Assembly: GCA_008501785.1 (NCBI GenBank)
Contig: QQUD01000442.1
Location: 1-12,928 of the forward strand
Source of the DNA: Chloroflexota bacterium
GTDB lineage: Bacteria; Chloroflexota; Anaerolineae; Promineifilales; Promineifilaceae
Direction of reading: 5' to 3'
Length of the DNA stretch: 12,928 nt
In this document: one piece after another, positions 1-6,293 of the stretch
Layout: each line of letters begins with the position of its first letter
How positions within the stretch are numbered: the stretch's first letter is position 1
Notes under the pieces: model-generated
The model's input: only the letters and a program-made list of their open reading frames with translations
Told to the model about the DNA's origin: nothing
Databases searched by the model: none
Position numbers and translations under genes: made by a program

Positions 1-237
1 GCTGAACCGGGTTATAAGTTGATTGAATCGGCTGTGGCGAAGGCTGAACAGAATTATGGTTTAGAGGTTGAAGAGCTTTATATCAGCACTATTTAGGCTG
101 GTGGTGGCCCACGGCATCGTAAAGCACCCTATGGTGGTCGTTTTGCTGGCCGTGGACGTTTTCGGCCAATTATCGTTCGTTCTTCCCACGTTACGGTCAC
201 ATTAGCTGAGCGTGAAGTGGTGGATTACGGTGAATAA
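1..237 (+). CDS. rplV: 50S ribosomal protein L22, 3' part, interrupted by an in-frame TAG
   Basis: L22 binds 23S rRNA and its long beta-hairpin lines the peptide exit tunnel. The window opens inside the gene, so the N-terminus is missing. Frame 1 reads through the conserved helix (YKLIESAVAKAEQNYGL), then the strand ELYISTI, then meets TAG at 94-96, then continues in the same frame with a recognisable second half: GGGPRHRK, a basic Gly/Arg-rich hairpin and the family's closing strand RSSHVTVTLAE. It ends with tandem TAA TAG (235-240). The TAG sits where E. coli L22 has Phe75 and many homologues have Tyr. No frameshift is needed, and no good restart codon follows the stop. This could be a sequencing error, a true nonsense mutation or readthrough. 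The family identity is secure; whether the gene is intact is not. rpsC follows after 20 bases, as in the S10 operon. Confidence 0.85.
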
Positions 238-257
238 TAGGCAAGTGGAGGATAACA

Positions 258-926
258 TTGGGACGTAAAGTACATCCTGTAGGTTTCCGCTTGAAGGCGA
301 TTCGGGACTGGAACACACGCTGGTATGCCGAGGGCGGCCAATATGTTGAGCGTTTGCACGAAGATTTTTCGATTCGCAAGTTAATTCGCAAAGAGCTGCC
401 ATCTGCTGGTATTTCTTTGTTAGAAATTGAGCGGTTCCCGAACCAGGTTCAAGTGACGATTCACACTGCCCGTCCAGGTATTGTGATTGGACGGAAGGGC
501 GCAACTGTAAAAGATATGCGTGCTAAGCTGCGTGATTTAACTGGTAAGTCTATTCGGTTGGAGGTTGAAGAAATTGCGCAACCGGATACGGATGCTCAGT
601 TGATTTCTGAAAATGTGGGTGGCCAGCTACAGCGCCGCATTTCTCATAGTCGTGCGATGAAACGTGCGATTCAGAATGCGATGCGGCAAGGTGTAGAGGG
701 TGTTCGCATTGAGGTAAGCGGCCGTTTGGGCGGGTCTGAAATGGCTCGTAAAGAAAAAATGTGGGACGGCCGTGTTCCGCGTAATACCATTCGCGCAGAT
801 ATGGACTACGGTTTTTCTGAAGCTCACACAACGTTTGGCCGGATTGGCATTAAAGTGTGGGTGTATAAGGGCGAAATTTTGCCGCAAAAATCCGAAGCCG
901 TAATGGATGTTTACATTAGTGAGTAG
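258..926 (+). CDS. rpsC: 30S ribosomal protein S3
   Basis: S3 is a small-subunit protein at the mRNA entry channel that helps unwind incoming mRNA. The 222-residue product is close to the usual length (233 in E. coli). It opens MGRKVHPVGFRL, has a type-2 KH domain at about residues 39-108 with the GRKG loop at 78-81, and the C-terminal S3 domain with GRLGGSEMAR and DYGFSEAHTTFGRIGIKVW. The start is TTG at 258, chosen because it gives the conserved family N-terminus and lies eight bases after a strong GTGGAGG site (244-250). The stop is TAG. It follows rplV by 20 bases and precedes rplP by a rather long 76-base spacer. Confidence 0.97.
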   Translation: MGRKVHPVGFRLKAIRDWNTRWYAEGGQYVERLHEDFSIRKLIRKELPSAGISLLEIERFPNQVQVTIHTARPGIVIGRKGATVKDMRAKLRDLTGKSIRLEVEEIAQPDTDAQLISENVGGQLQRRISHSRAMKRAIQNAMRQGVEGVRIEVSGRLGGSEMARKEKMWDGRVPRNTIRADMDYGFSEAHTTFGRIGIKVWVYKGEILPQKSEAVMDVYISE

Positions 927-957
927 CAATGCGTTACAGGTGTGTTCGCTCGGTTGA

Positions 958-970
958 GCATGTGACATGC
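958..970 (+). promoter_or_regulatory. Small palindrome in the rpsC-rplP spacer
   Basis: GCATGTGACATGC is a perfect 13-base palindrome around a central G. It lies inside a weaker GTTCG (944-948) / CGAAC (986-990) pair. An alternative hairpin, GCTC (948-951) with GAGC (956-959), would compete with it. The spacer of 76 bases is longer than is common between rpsC and rplP. A regulatory RNA structure is possible, but no known family is recognised. Confidence 0.3.
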
Positions 971-1002
971 CTGATAAAGCGTTGACGAACGAGGTTTGAG
1001 CT

Positions 1003-1419
1003 ATGTTAATGCCAAAACGCGTTAAATATCGCAAACAGTTCCGTGGCCGCCGCCGAGGTTTGGCGAAGGGTGGCACTGAATTGTTGAACGGCGAGTTCGG
1101 TTTGCAGGCATTGGAAGCCGGTTGGATTACCAGCCGACAGATTGAAACTGTACGCCGTGTGATTGTTCGTTACAATCGCCGCCGTGGGAAATATTGGATC
1201 CGTATTTTTCCTGATAAGCCGGTCACTGCAAAACCGGCGGAAACCCGCATGGGTAAGGGGAAAGGGTCTGTTGATCATTGGGTAGCAGTCGTTAAACCGG
1301 GCCGCATTATGTTTGAAGTTGCGGGTGTGCCGGAAGAGAATGCTCGTGAGGGTTTGCGTCTGGCGGCGTATAAACTGCCAATTAAGACTCAGGTTGTTGC
1401 ACGAGGAGATCGGTTCTAA
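1003..1419 (+). CDS. rplP: 50S ribosomal protein L16
   Basis: L16 binds 23S rRNA near the A site and the central protuberance and is needed for peptidyl transfer and late 50S assembly. The 138-residue product has the family N-terminus [16 protein letters not shown], the basic stretch [25 protein letters not shown], the conserved loop RMGKGKG at residues 82-88 (E. coli L16 is hydroxylated at Arg81 in the equivalent loop) and the closing helix [21 protein letters not shown] 1003 is preferred to ATG 1009 because it gives MLMPKR and follows a GAGG site at 991-994. Its TAA shares its last base with the ATG of rpmC, so the two genes are probably translationally coupled. Confidence 0.97.
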   Translation: MLMPKRVKYRKQFRGRRRGLAKGGTELLNGEFGLQALEAGWITSRQIETVRRVIVRYNRRRGKYWIRIFPDKPVTAKPAETRMGKGKGSVDHWVAVVKPGRIMFEVAGVPEENAREGLRLAAYKLPIKTQVVARGDRF

Positions 1420-1853
1420 TGGCTAATATTGTTGAATTACGTGACATGAGTGACGATAAGCTGGAAGAGATGTTGGAAAATTCTCGGGAAGAGATGTTCA
1501 ACTTACGTTTTCAGCAGGCGTCTGCTCGTTTGGAAGATTATTCTCGGTTGAAGCATGTTCGACGGGAAATTGCACAGTTGGAATCGGTGCTACATATGCG
1601 ACGGTTGGCAGTTGAAACGGCCGTTTCCGAATCCACAGAACTGGCAAACTTCCTGAAAGATAAAACATGGAAAGCGACTGCGCGTTATGACTATGAAAAT
1701 CTTATCGCCTACCAGGTAGAGTTTACAGATGAATCTGGTGATTCTCTGGCATCTGCTGTGGTTGATTTGAATAAAAAACGAGTTCGTAGCCGTAAAGCAC
1801 GTTCAGCGAGCAAGAAATCAAGCTCCTTAAAGAGCTTCGAGATTGCGGGATAG
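1419..1853 (+). CDS. rpmC: 50S ribosomal protein L29 with a long C-terminal extension
   Basis: L29 is a small two-helix protein beside the peptide exit tunnel, next to L23 where trigger factor and SRP dock. Residues 1-66 are a full L29: VELRDMSDDKLEEML, then EEMFNLRFQQASARLED, then RLKHVRREIAQLESVL. Most bacterial L29 proteins end there (about 63-70 residues). This one runs on for 78 residues to 144: an acidic/polar linker, a segment around WKATARYDYENL and VEFTDESGDSLASAVVDLN that looks able to form beta strands, and a basic Ser/Lys/Arg-rich tail (KKRVRSRKARSASKK). The extension is in frame with no interruption and ends in TAG. I do not recognise the extension as a known domain. It starts within the TAATG overlap with rplP and has GAGGAGA at 1402-1408 upstream. 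Confidence 0.93.
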   Translation: MANIVELRDMSDDKLEEMLENSREEMFNLRFQQASARLEDYSRLKHVRREIAQLESVLHMRRLAVETAVSESTELANFLKDKTWKATARYDYENLIAYQVEFTDESGDSLASAVVDLNKKRVRSRKARSASKKSSSLKSFEIAG

Positions 1854-1860
1854 GTGTGAA

Positions 1861-2112
1861 ATGAGAGAGCAACGAAAACGTTTAGATGGTGTCGTCACCA
1901 GCGATAAAATGGACAAAACTGTTGTTGTGGCTGTTACAACCACCAAGCGACACCCAATTTATGGCAAGGTACAACGCCTGGTCAAGAAATATAAAGCACA
2001 CGACGAAGCCAATGAATGTAAATTGGGTGATCGCGTGCAAATAATCGAATCAAAGCCCATCAGCCGTCACAAGCGATGGTCAGTTGTCTCCATTCTGGAG
2101 CGGGCGAAATAA
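1861..2112 (+). CDS. rpsQ: 30S ribosomal protein S17
   Basis: S17 is a primary 16S rRNA binding protein with an OB fold that nucleates assembly of the 30S body. The 83-residue product matches the family length (84 in E. coli). It begins [23 protein letters not shown], and the S17 signature [13 protein letters not shown] lies at residues 56-68. An in-frame ATG at 1843 would add six residues inside the end of rpmC. ATG 1861 is chosen for family fit and because a GGATAGGTG purine-rich site lies just upstream, overlapping the rpmC stop. The rpmC stop is only seven bases upstream. Confidence 0.96.
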   Translation: MREQRKRLDGVVTSDKMDKTVVVAVTTTKRHPIYGKVQRLVKKYKAHDEANECKLGDRVQIIESKPISRHKRWSVVSILERAK

Positions 2113-2125
2113 GCGAGGCGTACAG

Positions 2126-2497
2126 ATGATTCAGCGAGAAAGTCGATTAAACGTAGCTGATAACTCTGGCGCTCGTGAACTCCTTGTCATTCAAGTGATG
2201 GGAGGCTCTGTGCGCCGGTATGGCAGCGTAGGTGATGTGATCACAGGAACAGTCAAAAAGGCTGCTCCTAATTCGGCCGTGAAAAAAGGAACGATTGTGA
2301 AAGCCGTTGTTGTGCGTACCAAAAAAGAGTACAAGCGTGAGGATGGTAGCTATATTCGTTTCGATGATAATGCAGCCGTTATTCTGGCAACGGATGGACA
2401 AAATCCAGTTGGAACCCGTATTTTTGGCCCGGTTGCACGGGAATTACGCAAAGCTGGTTTCAGCCGCATTATGTCTTTGGCACCGGAAGTACTCTAA
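2126..2497 (+). CDS. rplN: 50S ribosomal protein L14
   Basis: L14 is a beta-barrel protein on the 50S interface that contacts L19 and 16S helix 14 and is the target of the silencing factor RsfS. The product is 123 residues, the same as E. coli. It opens [22 protein letters not shown], carries the L14 signature [21 protein letters not shown] at about residues 60-80 and ends with [23 protein letters not shown]. The reading frame is open upstream to 2084, but the extra 14 codons overlap rpsQ and match nothing in the family, so ATG 2126 is used, with GCGAGG at 2113-2118 as its site. Classic first gene of the spc operon. Confidence 0.97.
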   Translation: MIQRESRLNVADNSGARELLVIQVMGGSVRRYGSVGDVITGTVKKAAPNSAVKKGTIVKAVVVRTKKEYKREDGSYIRFDDNAAVILATDGQNPVGTRIFGPVARELRKAGFSRIMSLAPEVL

Positions 2498-2543
2498 TGT
2501 TTCAGGGCGTAATAATTGCACTAGTATGTGTATGCCCGAAACA
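2498..2543 (+). promoter_or_regulatory. Hairpin before rplX (shared module with rplM leader)
   Basis: The arms TGTTTC-A-GGGC (2498-2508) and GCCC-GAAACA (2534-2543) pair in ten positions with one bulged A, around a 25-base loop. The 3' arm is followed by TTTTAGGAGA, the ribosome binding site of rplX. From GAAACA to the start codon is 23 bases. The rplM leader has the same outer stem, the same spacing and 18 of 23 identical bases. A translational operator for a ribosomal protein is the simplest reading, but this is inference. Confidence 0.45.
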
Positions 2544-2560
2544 TTTTAGGAGAGTTTGGA

Positions 2561-2884
2561 ATGCGTATTAAAGAAAATGACGAAGTACAGGTCATTTCCG
2601 GTAACTACAAGGGTGTTCGTGGTACGGTGATTCGGGTTATTCCCGACAAAGACCGTGTTGTGGTTTCAGGTGTGAATTTAGTAAAGAAACACCAAAAACC
2701 ACGCCCGACTGGTGGTCGTACTCAGGCTCAAGGTGGCATTATTGAATTTGAAGCCCCTATTCATGTTTCAAATGTAATGCTCATTGATCCCGAGAAAGAC
2801 GAACCCACCCGCGTAGGGGTTCGCCGGGATGAAGATGGACAGCGCACTCGTTTTGCAAAGAAGAGCGATGCGGCTGTTGACTAA
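2561..2884 (+). CDS. rplX: 50S ribosomal protein L24
   Basis: L24 is an assembly initiator protein that binds the 5' domain of 23S rRNA and sits near the tunnel exit. The 107-residue product has the KOW motif at about residues 5-32 ([18 protein letters not shown]), the [11 protein letters not shown] segment and the [20 protein letters not shown] strand typical of the family. The frame is open from 2528, but the upstream codons lie in a hairpin region and are not family-like. ATG 2561 with TAGGAGAG at 2547-2554 is clearly the start. The gene ends in TAA and is followed by a 100-base spacer with a strong inverted repeat. Confidence 0.96.
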   Translation: MRIKENDEVQVISGNYKGVRGTVIRVIPDKDRVVVSGVNLVKKHQKPRPTGGRTQAQGGIIEFEAPIHVSNVMLIDPEKDEPTRVGVRRDEDGQRTRFAKKSDAAVD

Positions 2885-2905
2885 CAAGTGGTAATTTCAG
2901 AGGAG

Positions 2906-2964
2906 AGCCAGGTAGCCATACTATGATTCAGGACTTAGCGGACTTGGTCATAGGCTTACCTGCT
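2906..2964 (+). promoter_or_regulatory. Large imperfect hairpin in the rplX-rplE spacer, candidate S8-type operator
   Basis: The arms 2906-2926 and 2948-2964 can form about 16 pairs: AG/CT, CAGGTA/TACCTG, GCC/GGC and TATGA/TCATA, separated by a bulged C, a bulged T and a four-base ATAC bulge, around a 21-base loop. The stem ends nine bases before the rplE ribosome binding site CGGAGG. In E. coli the S8 repressor site of the spc operon lies at this same place, at the start of rplE, and imitates 16S helix 21 with bulges. Position and bulged stem support an analogous site; the specific S8 recognition bases have not been shown here. Confidence 0.5.
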
Positions 2965-2984
2965 ACTCAACTCGGAGGATAGAC

Positions 2985-3530
2985 GTGTTTACACCGCTAA
3001 TAGAACAATATAAAAATGATATTGTACCTACACTGATGAAAGAGTTTGAATATGCTAGCATCATGCAGGTACCGCGCGTCACGAAAGTAGTCCTAAATAT
3101 TGGACTAGGTGAAGCGCTCGACAATGCAAAAGCGATAGAGTTTGCAACAAATGATGTAACAGCAATTACTGGACAAAAGCCAGTAATTACGAAAGCTAAA
3201 AAATCTATTGCAAGTTTTAAGCTGCGTGAGGAACGTCCAATTGGCGTGAAAGTTACCTTGCGTGGCGAACGGATGTGGGCATTTTTGACGAGATTGATCC
3301 ACATCGCCCTGCCTCGTACTCGTGACTTCCAGGGTATCTCGCCAGACTCTTTTGATGGTCGTGGTAACTACACGCTTGGTTTGCGAGAACAATTAATTTT
3401 CCCGGAAATTGATTACGACAAAATTGATAAAATTCGTGGCATGGAAATCAGTATTGTGACAACAGCACAACAAGATGAAGAAGGCCGCCGCCTTTTATCA
3501 ATGCTGGGTATGCCATTTCGGCAGGACTAG
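2985..3530 (+). CDS. rplE: 50S ribosomal protein L5
   Basis: L5 binds 5S rRNA and forms the bridge between the central protuberance and S13 of the 30S head. The 181-residue product matches the family (179 in E. coli). It contains [20 protein letters not shown] at residues 25-44, the region [25 protein letters not shown], the strand [16 protein letters not shown] and the closing [25 protein letters not shown]. The start is GTG at 2985, placed five bases after GGAGGA and immediately before the conserved N-terminus. The stop is TAG at 3528-3530, which leads straight into the TTAGGAG site of the next gene. Translation may be controlled by the hairpin just upstream. Confidence 0.97.
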   Translation: MFTPLIEQYKNDIVPTLMKEFEYASIMQVPRVTKVVLNIGLGEALDNAKAIEFATNDVTAITGQKPVITKAKKSIASFKLREERPIGVKVTLRGERMWAFLTRLIHIALPRTRDFQGISPDSFDGRGNYTLGLREQLIFPEIDYDKIDKIRGMEISIVTTAQQDEEGRRLLSMLGMPFRQD

Positions 3531-3543
3531 TTAGGAGAAAAAA

Positions 3544-3726
3544 ATGGCGAAAAAATCAATGGTTGCACGTGAAAGCAAACGTAAATATAAAGTACGAGTC
3601 CGAAATCGCTGTCGGCTATGTGGCCGGCCGCGTGGCTATATTCGTCGATTTGGTTTATGTCGTATTTGCTTCCGTGAACAGGCTCTTGAGGGAAATATTC
3701 CCGGAGTCGTTAAATCAAGCTGGTAG
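3544..3726 (+). CDS. rpsN: 30S ribosomal protein S14, zinc-binding type
   Basis: S14 is a late-assembling protein of the 30S head that contacts S3 and S10. At 60 residues this is the short type (type Z), not the roughly 100-residue zinc-free form. Four cysteines form CX2C (23, 26) and CX2C (39, 42) around YIRRFGL, the expected zinc ribbon. The end [14 protein letters not shown] is the family C-terminus. ATG 3544 follows TTAGGAG at 3531-3537. The TAG stop (3724-3726) is in the same frame as the downstream rpsH start with only three sense codons between them, so stop readthrough would fuse S14 to S8. Confidence 0.97.
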   Translation: MAKKSMVARESKRKYKVRVRNRCRLCGRPRGYIRRFGLCRICFREQALEGNIPGVVKSSW

Positions 3727-3735
3727 AGGTGCATT

Positions 3736-4143
3736 ATGTCAATGAGTGATCCAATTGCTGATATGTTGACACGTGTTCGTAATGCCTTGATGCGGGAGCA
3801 TCCTACGGTATCGATGCCTATTTCAAAAGCGAAAGAAGCGATTGCCCAGGTACTAAAAGACGAAGGGTATATCGAGGATTTTAAAGTAGTACAGGAAAAA
3901 CCACAATCTGTACTGCAAATAAAGTTGAAATACATTGGTGGCCGTCGTGATCGCCGTTCCGTGATCACAGGTATTGAGCGCGTAAGTAGACCCGGACGCC
4001 GTGTCTACGTCGGAAAACAAGATATTCCTTGGGTGTTAAGTGGGATGGGTATTGCCATCGTCACCACATCCAAAGGACTTATGACCGGGCAGCAAGCTCG
4101 CCAGGCTAATGTTGGCGGCGAAGTGCTGTGTAAGGTTTGGTAG
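3736..4143 (+). CDS. rpsH: 30S ribosomal protein S8
   Basis: S8 binds helix 21 of 16S rRNA, organises the central domain and in E. coli represses the spc operon by binding mRNA at the start of rplE. The 135-residue product begins [19 protein letters not shown] and carries [22 protein letters not shown], the middle segment [15 protein letters not shown] and the S8 signature near [36 protein letters not shown] 3736 is preferred to ATG 3742 because the AGAGGTG site at 3725-3731 is well spaced for it. The TAG stop overlaps the binding site of rplF. The hairpin before rplE in this window is a possible target of this protein. Confidence 0.97.
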   Translation: MSMSDPIADMLTRVRNALMREHPTVSMPISKAKEAIAQVLKDEGYIEDFKVVQEKPQSVLQIKLKYIGGRRDRRSVITGIERVSRPGRRVYVGKQDIPWVLSGMGIAIVTTSKGLMTGQQARQANVGGEVLCKVW

Positions 4144-4156
4144 GTGGAGGTTTGGT

Positions 4157-4699
4157 ATGTCACGTATAGGTAAAATGCCTATTGAATTACCCAAAGGCGT
4201 GAAATTTGATCAGAAAGGATCAACCGTTTCAATTACCGGACCCAAAGGCTCGCTTACGCAAACTTTCCATCCGGATATGACAATTGAAATGGATAATGCC
4301 GTTGTTACTGTTAAACGGCCTTCGGAATCACGCGATCATCGTTCCCTTCATGGTTTAACCCGCGCTTTGTTGAATAACATGGTTGTTGGTGTAAACCAGG
4401 GGTTCTCGAAAGTTTTGCTGATTGAAGGTGTTGGTTACCGTGCTGAATTAAGCGGTAAAGCCCTAGTTTTAAACGTTGGCTATTCACACCCGGTTCAATT
4501 TGACCCACCAAAAGATGTGGAATTTGTTGTTGAAGACCGTGGCAAGAAAATTATTGTCAATGGTATCGACAAACAGGTCGTTGGTGAGTTATCTGCAAAT
4601 ATTCGCAAGATGCGTCCACCGGAACCTTATAAAGGTAAAGGCGTTCGTTACGAAGGCGAGTATGTGCGACGTAAAGCTGGTAAAGCCGGTAAGGTGTAA
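4157..4699 (+). CDS. rplF: 50S ribosomal protein L6
   Basis: L6 lies at the base of the L7/L12 stalk near the sarcin-ricin loop and the factor-binding centre. The 180-residue product is about family length (177 in E. coli) and contains two copies of the L6 fold: the first opening MSRIGKMPIELPKGV, the second carrying KVLLIEGVGYRAELSGKALVLNVGYSH-type sequence from residue 85. The family signature PPEPYKGKGVRY lies at 154-165, followed by a basic tail. The frame is open from 4109 inside rpsH, but the extra 16 residues are not family-like. ATG 4157 with GGTGGAGG at 4143-4150 is the clear start. Confidence 0.97.
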   Translation: MSRIGKMPIELPKGVKFDQKGSTVSITGPKGSLTQTFHPDMTIEMDNAVVTVKRPSESRDHRSLHGLTRALLNNMVVGVNQGFSKVLLIEGVGYRAELSGKALVLNVGYSHPVQFDPPKDVEFVVEDRGKKIIVNGIDKQVVGELSANIRKMRPPEPYKGKGVRYEGEYVRRKAGKAGKV

Positions 4700-4708
4700 G
4701 AGGTTATT

Positions 4709-5071
4709 ATGGCTGTTAAATCACGATTAGCACGGAGACGGCGGCAGCGTCGTATTCGTATGAGAGTATCCGGCACAGCGGAACGTCCACGGCTGAATGT
4801 ATTTCGTAGCCTTGAGCATATTTATGCTCAGGTGATCGATGATGCAGCGGGAAAAACGCTGGTGTCAGCATCTACATTAGATAAGAATTTGCTTTCTGAT
4901 TTAGATGGAAAAAATAAAAAAGAGCAAGCTGAGCTGGTAGGCAAAGCTGTGGCTGAACGCGCCAGTGCCGCTGGTATTACAACTGTCATTTTTGACCGGG
5001 GTGGTTTTAAATACCATGGTCGGGTAAAAGCTTTGGCAGACGGCGCTCGTGAGGGTGGTCTGAAGTTCTAA
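4709..5071 (+). CDS. rplR: 50S ribosomal protein L18
   Basis: L18 binds 5S rRNA and attaches it, with L5, to the central protuberance. The 120-residue product matches family length (117 in E. coli). A strongly basic N-terminal tail ([19 protein letters not shown]) binds RNA. It is followed by the conserved [20 protein letters not shown] strand, the helix [17 protein letters not shown] and the C-terminal loop [27 protein letters not shown] 4709 follows AAGAGG at 4698-4703, which overlaps the rplF stop, leaving a nine-base spacer. No anomaly is seen. Confidence 0.97.
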   Translation: MAVKSRLARRRRQRRIRMRVSGTAERPRLNVFRSLEHIYAQVIDDAAGKTLVSASTLDKNLLSDLDGKNKKEQAELVGKAVAERASAAGITTVIFDRGGFKYHGRVKALADGAREGGLKF

Positions 5072-5081
5072 GGAGATAATC

Positions 5082-5600
5082 ATGGGCCAAAGACGACAAA
5101 ATTTTGAACAAGAATTTGATGAGCGCATTATTGATATTACTCGCGTTGCTAAAGTAGTGAAGGGTGGTCGTCGTTTTGCTTTCCGCGTAACAGTGGTAGT
5201 GGGCGACAACAAGGGCCGCGTCAGCGTAGGTATTGGTAAAGCGCGCGCCGTTCCGGATGGCATTCGGAAGGCATTGGAAGCAGCACGTAAAACATTGGAG
5301 AAGGTTCCAGTGGTGGGTACGACGATCCCGCATGAGATTATCGGCCGTCACGGTTCTGCTCGTGTGATGTTGAAGCCTGCTTCCCCTGGTACTGGTGTTA
5401 TTGCTGGTGGTGGGGTACGTGCCGTTATCGAGGCTGCTGGGTATCGCGACATTCTTTCGAAGTCATTGGGCAGCCAAAATGCGTTGAACGTATTGTTGGC
5501 AACGATGGATGGTTTGCGTCAGTTGAAGCATGTACAGCAGGTTGCTGCTGATCGCGGTAAGGAAGTTGCTGACGTGTCACCGTTTTGGAGTCGAGACTGA
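5082..5600 (+). CDS. rpsE: 30S ribosomal protein S5
   Basis: S5 sits at the mRNA entry side of the 30S subunit with S3 and S4 and influences decoding accuracy. The 172-residue product is close to E. coli (166). The N-terminal double-stranded-RNA-binding-like domain (about residues 14-78) contains [21 protein letters not shown] and [19 protein letters not shown]. The C-terminal domain carries [20 protein letters not shown] and [22 protein letters not shown] 5082 follows AAGGAGA at 5070-5076. The stop TGA overlaps the ATG of rpmD by one base (ATGA), indicating coupled translation. Confidence 0.97.
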   Translation: MGQRRQNFEQEFDERIIDITRVAKVVKGGRRFAFRVTVVVGDNKGRVSVGIGKARAVPDGIRKALEAARKTLEKVPVVGTTIPHEIIGRHGSARVMLKPASPGTGVIAGGGVRAVIEAAGYRDILSKSLGSQNALNVLLATMDGLRQLKHVQQVAADRGKEVADVSPFWSRD

Positions 5601-5782
5601 TGACAAAGTTACGTATTACTTACAGCAAAAGCGCAATTGGCTATAAAAAAGACCAAAAAGCGACGATTCGTGCGCTTGGTTTTCGTAAATTGAATCAGGT
5701 GGTGGAGCATGATGATACGGCCGTTATTCGCGGCATGATCAACAAAGTCACCCACCTGGTAACTGTTGAAGAGGTAAAATAA
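5600..5782 (+). CDS. rpmD: 50S ribosomal protein L30
   Basis: L30 is a small 50S protein with a beta-alpha-beta fold bound to 23S domain II. The 60-residue product (E. coli 59) begins [22 protein letters not shown] and continues with the conserved [31 protein letters not shown] core, ending LVTVEEVK. An in-frame ATG at 5585 would add five residues inside rpsE. ATG 5600, overlapping the rpsE stop and following TTGGAG at 5585-5590, gives the normal N-terminus. Only one base separates its TAA from the rplO ATG. Confidence 0.96.
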   Translation: MTKLRITYSKSAIGYKKDQKATIRALGFRKLNQVVEHDDTAVIRGMINKVTHLVTVEEVK

Positions 5783-5783
5783 G

Positions 5784-6245
5784 ATGAAATTACACGATCT
5801 GCGTCCAGACCAAGGGGCGAAGAAAAAGCGAAAGCGAGTGGGTCGTGGTATCTCAGCCGGAGGTGGTAAAACTGCCGGTCGTGGTACCAAGGGTCAGAAC
5901 GCTCGTAGTGGTGGTGGAAAAGGCATTTACTTTGAGGGTGGTCAGCTCCCGTTAGCGCGTCGTTTGCCGTACAAGCGTGGGTTCACCAACATTCGCAAAG
6001 TTTACTACAGCCCAGTCAACATGAAACAACTCTCTGAGTTTGAGTTTGATGCTGACGTGGTTGTTACCCCAGAAGTGTTAGCTGCTATCGGGCTTGTTAA
6101 AAAACCAACCGACCCTGTTGTAATTTTAGGGGATGGAGAAGTTTCTCAGGCACTTACTATCAAAGCACATCGATTTTCCGCATCTGCTAAAGAAAAAATC
6201 GAAGCCGCTGGCGGTAGCGTAGAGGTTCTTCCATACAGCAAATAA
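5784..6245 (+). CDS. rplO: 50S ribosomal protein L15
   Basis: L15 is a late-assembly 50S protein whose extended N-terminal tail threads into 23S rRNA. The 153-residue product (E. coli 144) has the diagnostic Gly/Lys/Arg-rich tail: [20 protein letters not shown], then [19 protein letters not shown] and ARSGGGKG, followed by [20 protein letters not shown]. The globular C-terminus has [25 protein letters not shown] sequence and a final helix [18 protein letters not shown]. It starts one base after the rpmD stop, with AAGAGG at 5768-5773 as its site. A 48-base spacer separates it from secY. Confidence 0.97.
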   Translation: MKLHDLRPDQGAKKKRKRVGRGISAGGGKTAGRGTKGQNARSGGGKGIYFEGGQLPLARRLPYKRGFTNIRKVYYSPVNMKQLSEFEFDADVVVTPEVLAAIGLVKKPTDPVVILGDGEVSQALTIKAHRFSASAKEKIEAAGGSVEVLPYSK

Positions 6246-6293
6246 GTTTTATGGAACAATGTTGTCTATAAATCATTTAGCTGGAGGATTGAT

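Noticed and set aside
94..96. TAG reassigned to an amino acid in this organism
   Set aside because: Eight genes here (rpsC, rpmC, rplE, rpsN, rpsH, rpmJ, rplQ, rplM) end at TAG exactly at their family length, and a sense TAG would fuse S14 to S8.
929..985. 18-codon reading frame in the rpsC-rplP spacer
   Set aside because: No binding site of its own (it begins three bases after the rpsC stop) and no recognisable product; the spacer is better described by its palindromes.
2084..2125. Longer N-termini for rplN, and likewise rpsQ (1843), rplX (2528), rplF (4109), rpmD (5585) and rpsD (9458)
   Set aside because: The extra residues overlap the upstream gene or spacer, are unlike the families, and good binding sites precede the downstream starts.
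2923..2982. 19-codon leader-peptide-like frame before rplE
   Set aside because: The purine-rich stretch upstream is about 15 bases away, too far, and the frame lies within the hairpin; no run of regulatory codons is seen.
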